A stretch of DNA of 9,538 nucleotides from Lachnospiraceae bacterium (GCA_016301965.1 JAEDOO010000064.1:1-9538), one strand, 5' to 3'; counted from the first letter of the stretch, positions 1-7,433 are shown. Program-made: numbers and translations. The notes: generated by a model from the sequence alone, not told the origin.

Positions 1-440
1 GCTCCTGACAACAACGCTCCATTTTCTGCGTCTTTTTTCACTGCCTTCGCTTCCACTCTCTGTCTGGCATTGGTAAACTCTGCAGTCTGTGTGATCACAG
101 CTGTTTCCTGATCCGCATAAGAGAATGTTACTTCCTGCGCTTCCCCATTCAACACATAACCATTCGGGGCTTTCACTTCTACTATACGGTAAGTTCCAAG
201 CGGCAGATCATCCAGAATTGCTTTCCCATCTTCTCCGGTGGTAAGTTCCGCAACCAGTTCTCCTGCATGATATTCACAGATCCGGTCCCCGTTGGCATCT
301 TTTTGAAAATCTGCGGTATAAATGTCCTCTGCAGCGTAAACTGCAAAGGAAGCTCCTGCCAGAGGCTGAACCTTGTACTCAAAATCTGTCCCATATCCGC
401 TCAGCACTTCTCCCTTCTTTATCACCTGCAGCTCCCCTTT
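1..440 (-). repeat. Third, partial copy of the two-domain Cna-B module
   Basis: Residues 1589-1715 (127 residues) form another type-A domain: GEL.VIKKGEVLSG, an F.Y segment, GA.F.VYAAEDI, TTGEDG, PLGTYRIVE and FTNARQ. A type-B-like start (AKAVKKD, LLSGA) follows from residue 1716 and is cut by the window edge. The arrangement matches the two tandem copies at 1494-2915, from which it is separated by three different Cna-B domains. Its divergence is clearly greater than that between copies 1 and 2. Confidence 0.65.
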
Positions 441-3400
441 GACCGGATGGTTTTCATAAACAACTTCAATGATTGCGTCTCCGGAGACCTGGTCAATTTG
501 ATACATAGTGTCTGTATCTACCTTTATTTCCACATAATTACGGTTGACCGTATAGCCATCCGGAGCTGTGATTTCCTCAATCCGGTAACTTCCTGCCAGC
601 AGGCTGTTGGGCAAAATCAAATATCCTTCACTGTCCGTAAAGTAAGAAGTGTGGGTTACCGTAGTCGGATACGTCGTTACCTGCTCAACATATTCCTGGT
701 TATCCAGATCAAACACCTTAAACTCTGTGCCTGCAGCCAGGACAGATTTCTTTGTCTCATCATCCTGTTTGATGATCTTCAGCTTCGCATGAAACTCTTC
801 ATCCAAAAGCACACGCCAGGTCTGCGGTTCTGTCGGATGGTTTTCCGTGATTCTCACGATAAAATCTTTTACCGGCTTGAAATTATGGGGTGTGGTGGTT
901 TCTTTAACGATATAGGTTCCAAACGGGATAGCAATAGATACCGCATAGCCTTTCTTATCCGTAAAAATTTCTTTCGCTCCGTTTTCCCCGATGATTACCG
1001 GTTCTGCAGAATCAAAATCATAGCTTCCGTCTTCTTTTACTTTTAACGAGCTTTCCAAATATGCAGTAAATCCTGCCCCGGAAAGCAAATCTGCATCCGT
1101 CTTTCCGTTATCTGCTACCTTAATCAGCTGGAACGGCTGTTTGATCACCTGTTCCCAAGAAGTAGCTGTCCTTTCAACAGTTGCCACCAGGTCGCCTTCA
1201 AAATCACAGGACAGGTCATACTCCTTTTCGTCCAGCAGATATCCGTTAGAGGGTGTGATTTCTTTTACATAGTATCTTCCAAGATACAGGTCCCCGACAG
1301 ATGCTTCTCCAATTTTATCCGTCGTCAGTGTCGCGATCTGGGTACCGGCCTTATAAATCACGCCGGTCTTTCCATCCGGATGGACAATATCCTCCCTCGC
1401 ATACAGCCCATAGATTGCTTTTTCCAGAGTGGCGTCTCCCTGTGGGGTGCTTCCGGTTTCCGCATCTTTCTTGACCAGGTTAATCTTTGCATTTACCCGT
1501 TCATTTTCAAAAGTATGTGTATAACTTACAGCTGCTTCTGTATCGTGGGTATAGCTGAATGTAAAATGATAGATAGCTTCCGTATTTCTTACGTAGCAAT
1601 CCGGAGCCTGCAGTTCTTTCACATAGTAGCTGAAACCAATGGGAATATCTGCTGTATAAGCTGCCCTGCCGTCTGTTCCGGTTACTGCTTTCTCAATAAA
1701 CGTATCTTTCTTTGCAACAACCGTTCCGTCCACGTTTTTGATATCTTCTGCAGCATATAATCCATAAATGCCTCCGGAAAGAGGATTCTTTGTGGTATTG
1801 TCCACTTTTACTACCGACACAGATGCTTTCTGGCGGTCATCCTGGAACGTGGTGCTTCCCAAAACCACCTTTTCCGTCTGCCCATTGTAAGAGAGAGTGA
1901 CATTTTTGCTTTCTCCCTTGTTGACAAAATTCTCGGGGGCATTCTTCTCTTTCACCGTATAAGTCCCGAGATAAAGGTCAGAAAGTGTTACACTTCCATC
2001 TTCTCCGGTAATGAGATTTTCTGCCACCACAGCACCTTTTTGATAAATGAGCTTTCCAGCTGCAGTTACGATATCCGCTCCTGCATATACATTGTACACA
2101 GCACCCTTCTGCTTTCTCAGCCCATATTGGAAGGTAGTCCCTTTTTCTGTTACAGATGCTCCGGTCAGCATCTCCCCTTCTTTGTAAATGGTAATGCTTC
2201 CCCGCGGTTCCTCATTGATGAAGGTGTGGGTAAATATTACAGTCTTCTCTTTCTCATTGGTATATGCAAAAGAAAAGTGATATATATCCGAAGTATTCAG
2301 CAGAAATTTATCCGGTGCCTGGATTTCCTTCACATAATAATCATACCCGATGGGAAGATCTGCACTGAATGCCCCATGTCCGTCACTTCCAGTTGTTGTT
2401 TTTCCAATCAACGTATTTTTTGTAACAACTACTGTTCCGTCCGCATTCTTAATGTCAGAGTCAGCATATAACCCAAATACACCGCCAGCCAATGGGGAAG
2501 CAGTTTCTTTGTCCTGCTTAACTACCGATACCTCTGCTTTCTGGCGGTCATTGGTAAAGGTTACTTCTGTCAGAACAGCTTCTACAGTCTGGTCACTGGA
2601 AGCGACCGTAACTGTCTTTGACTCTCCCTTATTGATATAATTCTTGGGTGCCCCTGTTTCTGTCACCGTGTATTTACCAAGATGCAGGTTATTTACGGTC
2701 GCAGAGCCATCCGAACCTGTCTTGACATTTTCTGCTATAACAGCGCCCGCTTTGAACACCGTTGTTCCATCGGCAGCAATGATATCCTCCGCCGCTGTCA
2801 CAGTATAAATCGCCCCTGCCAGTCTGCGGTTCTCATACTGGAAGGTGGTTCCGTCTGCACCTGAGACAGCGCCTGTCAGCACCTGGCCTTTTTTATAAAT
2901 TTTCAGGCTTCCCAGTATTGCCGTATCTTCCAGTGTTTTTGTTGCAGTCTTCCCGGCTGCCACAGACACTCCGACTGCATTCACATTGATCTTATATCCT
3001 TTCGGTGCGGTAAGCTCCTTCAGGTAGACCGTACTTCCGGTTACATTAAATTTCACACTGGAGGCACCATTATTGTCCGTTGCAGGCATTTGAATGATCA
3101 GGTTCTGGCATGCAGCATCACTGTAAACACCGTAGACCGCCCCTGCCAGTTTCTTTCCAGAACCGCCGTCCTGCTTCACGATATCAAGCTGTGCCTGCTC
3201 CGGCCAGTCAACCGTAAGGGAAATATCCGAAGAATCTGTATAATATCCAAATCCGATATCCTGGGAATTCTGCAGTTTCAAAAGCATAGCGTGGAAATCC
3301 AGCGGATATTTGGAAGTGATCGCATACTTTCCTTTCAGGCTGCTGATGTCAGTCGTTGTGGCAGCCAGATGGAACTTATCACCGCCTTTTACCGTGACAT

Positions 3401-5204
3401 TTCCTGTCCCTGTTTTCCCGGTCGTCTCATTCACAAGTTTTACCCCATCCTCCAGATGAATGGTGATTGTGAATGCTTCATTTGCTTTCCAAGTAAAGGT
3501 TTCTGTTTCTGTTCCATTTGCGGTTACAGACAGGCCGGGAAGCATCTCCATGGCAGTCGGGTCAGGCATTTTTGCCAGTGCTGCCTTGATCTCCCGCAAC
3601 ATATTTTTTGCAGTATCCGACAATGCCCCGCCAAAACCGGACTCGCCATCGTAAAGGTAATCCACCAGATAATGCTGCATCGCCCTTGTTTCTGATGTAC
3701 ATCCTGCATTTTCCATGATCTGTTTGATGTTATAGCCGTTGAATGTGCCTCCCCATCCGGGGCCACCATAACCATAGAATAAGGCTTTTCTAAGATATTT
3801 ATCATCGCCGCCCTCATCCAGCTCGATCATGTTTTTATAGGTTGTCCCACTGGGCGGAGACGGCATGGAATGCTGCATGCAGTACGCATTGACTGTATAA
3901 GTTTTTCCATCAACTTTGTATCGGATATATTTGTAAGAGTCGTTGCCGCCGCTTCCCATGACAGAATTGAAAGGATGCAGCTGTCCGTCCGAATAGTAAT
4001 AGTAGGTATTGGCTTCAATCTCTGTGGCCTCATCCCACAGGCCTTCATCGTCAGCTGCCAGAAGCATGATCCCGCCTGCAGCCTGGTCTGCGGCAACTTC
4101 AAGCGCGATATCATCTGCAGGCATCTCAAAACTGAACGTATCCGTATCTGCATGATAAGTCACTTCGGAGTATAGAAGGTCTGCCGTATTGCCAGCAGCA
4201 TTTGCCTCAACTTTCAAAGCCCCCACTGCTGTCAGGGCTCCATTGGGGAGGTTTGTTGAAAATTCCACCGTATCTCCGGCATCATAGCTGCCATCCTCAC
4301 TGTTCAGGGTAACACCAAGCTCTTCTCCCCTGGTGATCTCTACCCGGTAATTCCCTTCCGTCTCTGATTCCTCTTCAGTCTCAGATTCTTCTTCATTTTC
4401 CGTTTCCGGCTCTGAAATTTCCTCTGTTTCAGGCTCCTGCGTTTCCAGTAAAATATCTTCCGGTATAGGCTCTCCCTCTGTTTCAGACTGCACAGTATCC
4501 AATTCTGTTTCCGGTTCTACCGGAAGCTCAGTCACGGATTCCGTATCCGTGGTCTCCATCTCTGAAGTTTCCCCTGAAATACCTTCCGTTTCTGTTTCTC
4601 CAGCCTGTTCTTCGCTAAGTTCCTCACTATCAGCTTCCGTATCCGATTCTGTCTCCGGTTCTTCCGGCACAACATCACCAGAAAATATTTCCATCACCCG
4701 CGAGGCCGACTCCTCTTCGTCGGAAGCAGCCTCCTGGTTTCCAGAGTCATTTCCTCTTTCCGTGACAGATTCCGACTGTACTTCCATAGCAGGCTCTTTC
4801 ACAATCAGCTTTCTGCTGATCTGATACTGGGGGTGGTCTGTTGTCAGGGGCTCCACATAATACACTGCCTTGTAAACATCAGCATGGTCATTACTGAAAT
4901 CCTTCCCATCCTCGTTTTTCGCTTCCTCAAATGTTACTTTGACCTTCAGATTATCCGGGATTTCGATGTTGGAAAAATCGATTTTCACATCAAAATCATA
5001 CCCAACCTCCATCTCTAAATCTTTCGCTGTCACAACTTCGTCTGCATCCAGCTGGTCCTTTACCTCCTCATAAAGCGGAGGTTTCTTCTCTTCCGTCTCC
5101 GGTTTCGCTGCATATACTGCCAGCGGTGAAAATACCGAAGACAAGATTGTTAATGCTGCCATCATTCCTGAAATGGCTCTTTTGAGTGTTTCTTTTCTTC
5201 TCAT
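1..5204 (-). CDS. Giant Cna-B/SpaA-repeat surface adhesin with thioester-type head (C-terminus outside window)
   Basis: The reading frame is open from an ATG at 5204 to the left edge: 1734 complete codons and no stop. The start is supported by GAGGT 8 nt upstream and an immediate Sec signal peptide (basic start, hydrophobic core, cleavage likely after VYA, residue 32). Order of parts: residues 41-135, a compact domain ending in YKAVYYVEP and LIVKE; 137-285, an acidic Glu/Thr/Ser stalk; 286-375, a bacterial-Ig/InlB-B-like repeat; about 380-530, a thioester-domain-like head with Tyr-Cys at C442 and a helix containing MQHYLVDYLYDG (Q510); 530-670, a linker domain of the kind that follows such heads; then Cna-B/SpaA-like domains starting near 672, 764, 889, 1001, 1126, 1238, 1357, 1472, 1589 and 1716. 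Each domain that can be seen in full has an early strand Lys and the Glu of a 'KE..AP' motif, the residues that form intramolecular isopeptide bonds in this family. An LPXTG-type anchor would be expected beyond the window. Role inferred: adhesion to host or mating partner. Confidence 0.93.
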   Translation of the reverse strand, partial: MRRKETLKRAISGMMAALTILSSVFSPLAVYAAKPETEEKKPPLYEEVKDQLDADEVVTAKDLEMEVGYDFDVKIDFSNIEIPDNLKVKVTFEEAKNEDGKDFSNDHADVYKAVYYVEPLTTDHPQYQISRKLIVKEPAMEVQSESVTERGNDSGNQEAASDEEESASRVMEIFSGDVVPEEPETESDTEADSEELSEEQAGETETEGISGETSEMETTDTESVTELPVEPETELDTVQSETEGEPIPEDILLETQEPETEEISEPETENEEESETEEESETEGNYRVEITRGEELGVTLNSEDGSYDAGDTVEFSTNLPNGALTAVGALKVEANAAGNTADLLYSEVTYHADTDTFSFEMPADDIALEVAADQAAGGIMLLAADDEGLWDEATEIEANTYYYYSDGQLHPFNSVMGSGGNDSYKYIRYKVDGKTYTVNAYCMQHSMPSPPSGTTYKNMIELDEGGDDKYLRKALFYGYGGPGWGGTFNGYNIKQIMENAGCTSETRAMQHYLVDYLYDGESGFGGALSDTAKNMLREIKAALAKMPDPTAMEMLPGLSVTANGTETETFTWKANEAFTITIHLEDGVKLVNETTGKTGTGNVTVKGGDKFHLAATTTDISSLKGKYAITSKYPLDFHAMLLKLQNSQDIGFGYYTDSSDISLTVDWPEQAQLDIVKQDGGSGKKLAGAVYGVYSDAACQNLIIQMPATDNNGASSVKFNVTGSTVYLKELTAPKGYKINVNAVGVSVAAGKTATKTLEDTAILGSLKIYKKGQVLTGAVSGADGTTFQYENRRLAGAIYTVTAAEDIIAADGTTVFKAGAVIAENVKTGSDGSATVNNLHLGKYTVTETGAPKNYINKGESKTVTVASSDQTVEAVLTEVTFTNDRQKAEVSVVKQDKETASPLAGGVFGLYADSDIKNADGTVVVTKNTLIGKTTTGSDGHGAFSADLPIGYDYYVKEIQAPDKFLLNTSDIYHFSFAYTNEKEKTVIFTHTFINEEPRGSITIYKEGEMLTGASVTEKGTTFQYGLRKQKGAVYNVYAGADIVTAAGKLIYQKGAVVAENLITGEDGSVTLSDLYLGTYTVKEKNAPENFVNKGESKNVTLSYNGQTEKVVLGSTTFQDDRQKASVSVVKVDNTTKNPLSGGIYGLYAAEDIKNVDGTVVAKKDTFIEKAVTGTDGRAAYTADIPIGFSYYVKELQAPDCYVRNTEAIYHFTFSYTHDTEAAVSYTHTFENERVNAKINLVKKDAETGSTPQGDATLEKAIYGLYAREDIVHPDGKTGVIYKAGTQIATLTTDKIGEASVGDLYLGRYYVKEITPSNGYLLDEKEYDLSCDFEGDLVATVERTATSWEQVIKQPFQLIKVADNGKTDADLLSGAGFTAYLESSLKVKEDGSYDFDSAEPVIIGENGAKEIFTDKKGYAVSIAIPFGTYIVKETTTPHNFKPVKDFIVRITENHPTEPQTWRVLLDEEFHAKLKIIKQDDETKKSVLAAGTEFKVFDLDNQEYVEQVTTYPTTVTHTSYFTDSEGYLILPNSLLAGSYRIEEITAPDGYTVNRNYVEIKVDTDTMYQIDQVSGDAIIEVVYENHPVKGELQVIKKGEVLSGYGTDFEYKVQPLAGASFAVYAAEDIYTADFQKDANGDRICEYHAGELVAELTTGEDGKAILDDLPLGTYRIVEVKAPNGYVLNGEAQEVTFSYADQETAVITQTAEFTNARQRVEAKAVKKDAENGALLSG
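1494..2204 (-). repeat. Two-domain Cna-B module, copy 2 (711 nt)
   Basis: Residues 1001-1237 of the adhesin directly follow copy 1 with no linker and match it domain for domain (125 + 112 residues). Shared markers are GTTFQY, KGAV..AEN, NKGESK and TF..DRQ in the type-A domain, and DIKN.DGTVV, YYVKE.QAPD and IYHF in the type-B domain. Confidence 0.85.
2205..2915 (-). repeat. Two-domain Cna-B module, copy 1 (711 nt)
   Basis: Residues 764-1000 of the adhesin consist of a 125-residue type-A Cna-B domain followed by a 112-residue type-B domain. The next 237 residues repeat the same order and exactly the same lengths. By hand alignment, about half of the type-A and nearly 60% of the type-B residues are identical between copies, so this is an old in-frame duplication of 711 nt. 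Confidence 0.85.
4348..4797 (-). other. Acidic low-complexity stalk segment of the adhesin (Glu/Thr/Ser/Pro-rich)
   Basis: About 150 residues (roughly 137-285) are dominated by repeats such as ETE, ESETE, EPETE and EEESETE, with almost no hydrophobic or basic residues. Such segments are flexible spacers. The underlying short imperfect repeats read as ttc/tct/ctc-rich DNA on the plus strand and are a place where length could change by slippage in steps of three bases without breaking the frame. Confidence 0.8.
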
Positions 5205-5220
5205 GTTCCTTTACCTCGTT
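5205..5220 (-). promoter_or_regulatory. Ribosome binding site of the adhesin
   Basis: On the minus strand, GAGGT lies 8 nt before the ATG at 5204, with a second purine run AAAGGA closer in. This supports 5204 as the start. The signal peptide begins at once, so a later start would lose it. Confidence 0.6.
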
Positions 5221-5229
5221 CTTTCTTTG

Positions 5230-5237
5230 ATTTTATA
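5230..5237 (-). promoter_or_regulatory. Possible -10 box (TATAAAAT) for the adhesin
   Basis: TATAAAAT on the minus strand lies 25 nt before the adhesin start codon, just past the T-run of the terminator. No good TTGACA-like -35 element is found 16-18 nt upstream; that position falls in the terminator loop, which reads ATTTTT or CATTTT. This is a weak candidate and would leave only a very short leader. Confidence 0.22.
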
Positions 5238-5271
5238 GAAAAACAGACAGCCCAAAAATGACTGCCTGTTT
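5236..5271 (-). terminator. Intrinsic terminator between the conjugation genes and the adhesin
   Basis: In the minus-strand transcript, AAACAGGCAG pairs with CUGUCUGUUU (10 bp, one G-U wobble) around an 11-nt loop, followed by a run of five U and then CUAU. The same DNA read as plus-strand RNA has an A-C mismatch and no U-run, so the signal points along the minus strand. It begins 40 nt after the stop of the topoisomerase-like gene and ends 31 nt before the adhesin start. Confidence 0.72.
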
Positions 5272-5311
5272 CTACCGATAAGATATTCAAAGTATTTTAT
5301 TGCCAGCTGTA

Positions 5312-6136
5312 TCAAAGCTGTGCCGCATGCGAAAAATCGCTCTCTTTTACATAGGTATTGCATGGCCCATATACCTTTCCCAGATAAATTTCCAGCCCAT
5401 TATTCCTTCTTCCGGCATCATCTTTTCCGAAAAATTCCAGGTATCTCTGTTCTATTTCCCGGTATCCCTTCTGCCGCACACAGTTCGCTTTTATATAAAA
5501 AGTATGATAATTACATGTCAGTTCAGATTCATGATCTTCTGAAGTATACGGATCTGATGTTGCCATAAGAAGCCTGGCTGCAACCATCAAAAGAAGATTT
5601 TGCTCTCTTTCATCCAGCTCTCTCACATTCATCCTCTCTATTTTCATAGTGGGAATGATCGCCGGATATCCAGTCACCTGCCTGGAGTCCAGTACCTGCC
5701 TGACTTCCGGCTGGTAAGCATAACCTTTCACAAATGGGATTCTTTCAAGAAGAATGTCTATCAGCTTTTCTGTTGAATATCCCATATCTTCCGTCAGATA
5801 CCGGCTGCTTGTTTTTGGATCGGTCAGCAGCTGTTTTTTATGCAGTAACCGCAGTGTGTTTTCCGTCTGTTTCCGGGGATAGCCCAAAAAAGTTTCCGCA
5901 TCCTGCAGCAAATCCTCCAGGTTATAAAGCTGTGGTGGATTTTTCTTTACTGTTTCAAATCTATCCTTTTCCACCTGGCACATCCGCCCATCACAGGCAG
6001 CAGCAATCTTCTCGGCTTCCTCCCGGCTTTTCACCGGGGCTGTAACCGCATCCATTTCCACACAGGCTAAATGTGTAACATAGTATTTTTTCTCCGGTAT
6101 ACAAGATGTCTTCCCTTTTTCCCCTGCTGTCCTCAT
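5312..6136 (-). CDS. Topoisomerase IA/III-like protein without Toprim domain or catalytic tyrosine
   Basis: The protein has 274 residues. The match to bacterial topoisomerase III (about 700 residues) is clear in the middle: PPQLYNLEDLLQDA and LGYPRKQTENTL lead to LLTDPKTSSRYLTEDM, which corresponds to the family's LLTYPRTDSRYLT active-site segment. The nucleophilic Tyr is Asp106 here (GAT), the neighbouring Arg is Lys and the Asp is Ser. Further on, GYPAIIPT (residues 156-163) stands where the family has DHHAIIPT. The N-terminal Toprim domain and the C-terminal DNA-binding part are absent. DNA cleavage therefore cannot be expected. I chose the ATG at 6136 because GGAGG lies 6 nt upstream; an ATG two codons earlier touches that site, and the longer frame to 6301 only overlaps the upstream gene. 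It starts 13 nt after the DUF4366-like gene. It could be a decayed topB or a small retained protein that binds DNA or topoisomerase; the intact frame and strong RBS favour the latter. Confidence 0.82.
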   Translation of the reverse strand: MRTAGEKGKTSCIPEKKYYVTHLACVEMDAVTAPVKSREEAEKIAAACDGRMCQVEKDRFETVKKNPPQLYNLEDLLQDAETFLGYPRKQTENTLRLLHKKQLLTDPKTSSRYLTEDMGYSTEKLIDILLERIPFVKGYAYQPEVRQVLDSRQVTGYPAIIPTMKIERMNVRELDEREQNLLLMVAARLLMATSDPYTSEDHESELTCNYHTFYIKANCVRQKGYREIEQRYLEFFGKDDAGRRNNGLEIYLGKVYGPCNTYVKESDFSHAAQL

Positions 6137-6142
6137 GCCCAT

Positions 6143-6147
6143 CCTCC
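6143..6147 (-). promoter_or_regulatory. Ribosome binding site deciding the start of the topoisomerase-like gene
   Basis: GGAGG on the minus strand lies 6 nt before the ATG at 6136 and just after the stop codon of the upstream gene. An ATG at 6142 directly abuts it and is too close to be used efficiently. Confidence 0.7.
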
Positions 6148-6149
6148 AT

Positions 6150-7433
6150 TCATTCTTCCTCATCCATTTCAGGATCATCATATTCATCATCTGCTTCCGC
6201 ATACTCTTCCTCGTATTCCTCTTCTTCGGCAAATTCATGCTTCGGTTTGTAGATTTTGAAATAATATCCCGCTCCCAAAGCGCCGAGCCCTGCAAGCACA
6301 ATCAGGATGTATCCTCCAATTGGAGATGTTGCTTCTTCCGTTTCTGCCACCACCGGAGCCTCTGTAATCGTTGGCTCCTCTGTAACAGGTTCGGTCTCTT
6401 CAGGCTCTTCCTGTTCCACTTCTGCATAAACAGTATCTACATCCGGAAGTGTTACCGTATCAGAGAGAGTAAAGTTCAGAAGATCCTTCTCACTCACTTC
6501 TGTAAGGAAATAAACATTATTCTCCTGCCGGTCATTATCCACAATCAGGTAAAAGATTTTACCGCTCTTGGTAGAAATCGTATAAAATTCCTTTCCGCCC
6601 TGCTTTGCTGTCTGGTCGATCGTATCCAGCGTCTCACCCGACTGAGCCAGTTCTTCCTCAATGCCGGTAATCGTACGCTCATCTACGGTTCCCCTTGCTT
6701 CCGTCGGCTCACTTGCCTGGGCATCCTGCGGGAGAGGTGATGTGACACTTGCCTCTTCCCCAGTTCCATCTGTTGGGGTGGTTGTGGAGAAACCATCCTC
6801 CTGATTTTCTGCCGCCTGGTTCAGGGCTTCCCTCACTGCCCATTCATAGTATGGATTCTGCATGGAATAAACCTCTGAGGTATTCCCGGCACCATCTGTT
6901 GCAGTAATCTCAATCTTCTTTGTAGTAAAGTCTTTCTGTGTCAGCTGGATCTTAAGCATCCCATTAGACAATTCTGTGTAAGAAGTGCCATTTACCGTAA
7001 TGGCAGAAATACCGGAAACGGTATCATTTCCCTGAATGGTCAGTACCCCATCCGTAAGGGAGGCAGACAGAGTCGGCTGCTCTTCGTCATAGCACCGGAT
7101 AGACCGGTTCTGTTCATAAACATTTCCCGCAGTATCTGTGACACGTACAAATACCGTTGTGTTTCGATTCACAGTAATACTTCTGCTTCCGGTAATATCC
7201 TGCCAGTCATCCATACTTCCTGTTTTGGCTTCTATCATGCTGACTGAAAATTCTTCCCCCATATCGCCCGCATCCACAGAAACTCCAATGGAAATGCTTC
7301 CTTGCTGCCAGCCCTCCGGTTTTTCAATAGCAATAACCGGCTGTGCCGTTTCCTCCGCATAAACCATCCCTGCCGGAGCAAACAGGCAAAGCAGCACAGA
7401 TATCCCAATCAGCGTTTTCCTAATCCCTGCCAT
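6150..7433 (-). CDS. DUF4366-type ICE membrane protein
   Basis: The protein has 427 residues with a type I membrane layout. The signal peptide runs from MAGIRK through a hydrophobic core to VYA, about residue 26. About 30-113 and 117-190 are two Ig-like beta segments, each containing D..GN motifs typical of extracellular repeats. A polar, Thr/Pro/Gln-rich stretch follows. The DUF4366-like core at about 277-322 contains GKEFYTISTKSGKIFYLIVD and NVYFLTEV. Next come an acidic Pro/Thr/Glu linker, one membrane helix at about 373-393 (GGYILIVLAGLGALGAGYYF) and a strongly acidic 30-residue cytoplasmic tail. This family recurs beside DUF4315 and peptidoglycan hydrolases in clostridial conjugative elements; its biochemical role is not known to me. 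I chose the ATG at 7433, with GGAAG 6 nt upstream; ATG 7439 is possible. It overlaps the previous gene by 14 nt, suggesting translational coupling. Confidence 0.86.
   Translation of the reverse strand: MAGIRKTLIGISVLLCLFAPAGMVYAEETAQPVIAIEKPEGWQQGSISIGVSVDAGDMGEEFSVSMIEAKTGSMDDWQDITGSRSITVNRNTTVFVRVTDTAGNVYEQNRSIRCYDEEQPTLSASLTDGVLTIQGNDTVSGISAITVNGTSYTELSNGMLKIQLTQKDFTTKKIEITATDGAGNTSEVYSMQNPYYEWAVREALNQAAENQEDGFSTTTPTDGTGEEASVTSPLPQDAQASEPTEARGTVDERTITGIEEELAQSGETLDTIDQTAKQGGKEFYTISTKSGKIFYLIVDNDRQENNVYFLTEVSEKDLLNFTLSDTVTLPDVDTVYAEVEQEEPEETEPVTEEPTITEAPVVAETEEATSPIGGYILIVLAGLGALGAGYYFKIYKPKHEFAEEEEYEEEYAEADDEYDDPEMDEEE

Noticed and set aside
267..1046. Plus-strand open frame of 259 codons opposite the adhesin
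   Set aside because: It runs antisense to Cna-B domains whose frame is continuous for over 1700 codons. Its composition is that of a shadow frame and its extent follows the low stop density of the real gene.
1494..2915. Possible CRISPR-like or noncoding repeat array
   Set aside because: The repeat unit is 711 nt, codes in frame throughout and is diverged, so it is a protein-domain duplication.
3524..4153. Minus-strand open frames within the adhesin head in another frame
   Set aside because: They lie on the same strand but out of frame with the thioester-type head, whose frame continues on both sides; there is no RBS and no recognisable domain.
6137..6301. Longer start for the topoisomerase-like gene at 6301
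   Set aside because: The extra residues overlap the DUF4366-like coding region, look like out-of-frame acidic-tail codons (Met/Arg/Lys-rich) and lack the RBS seen before 6136.
6135..6740. Plus-strand open frame of about 200 codons opposite the DUF4366-like gene
   Set aside because: It is Cys/Phe/Arg-rich, resembles no protein family I know, and is the antisense of a gene with clear signal peptide and membrane helix. The other plus-strand frames across the window look the same.
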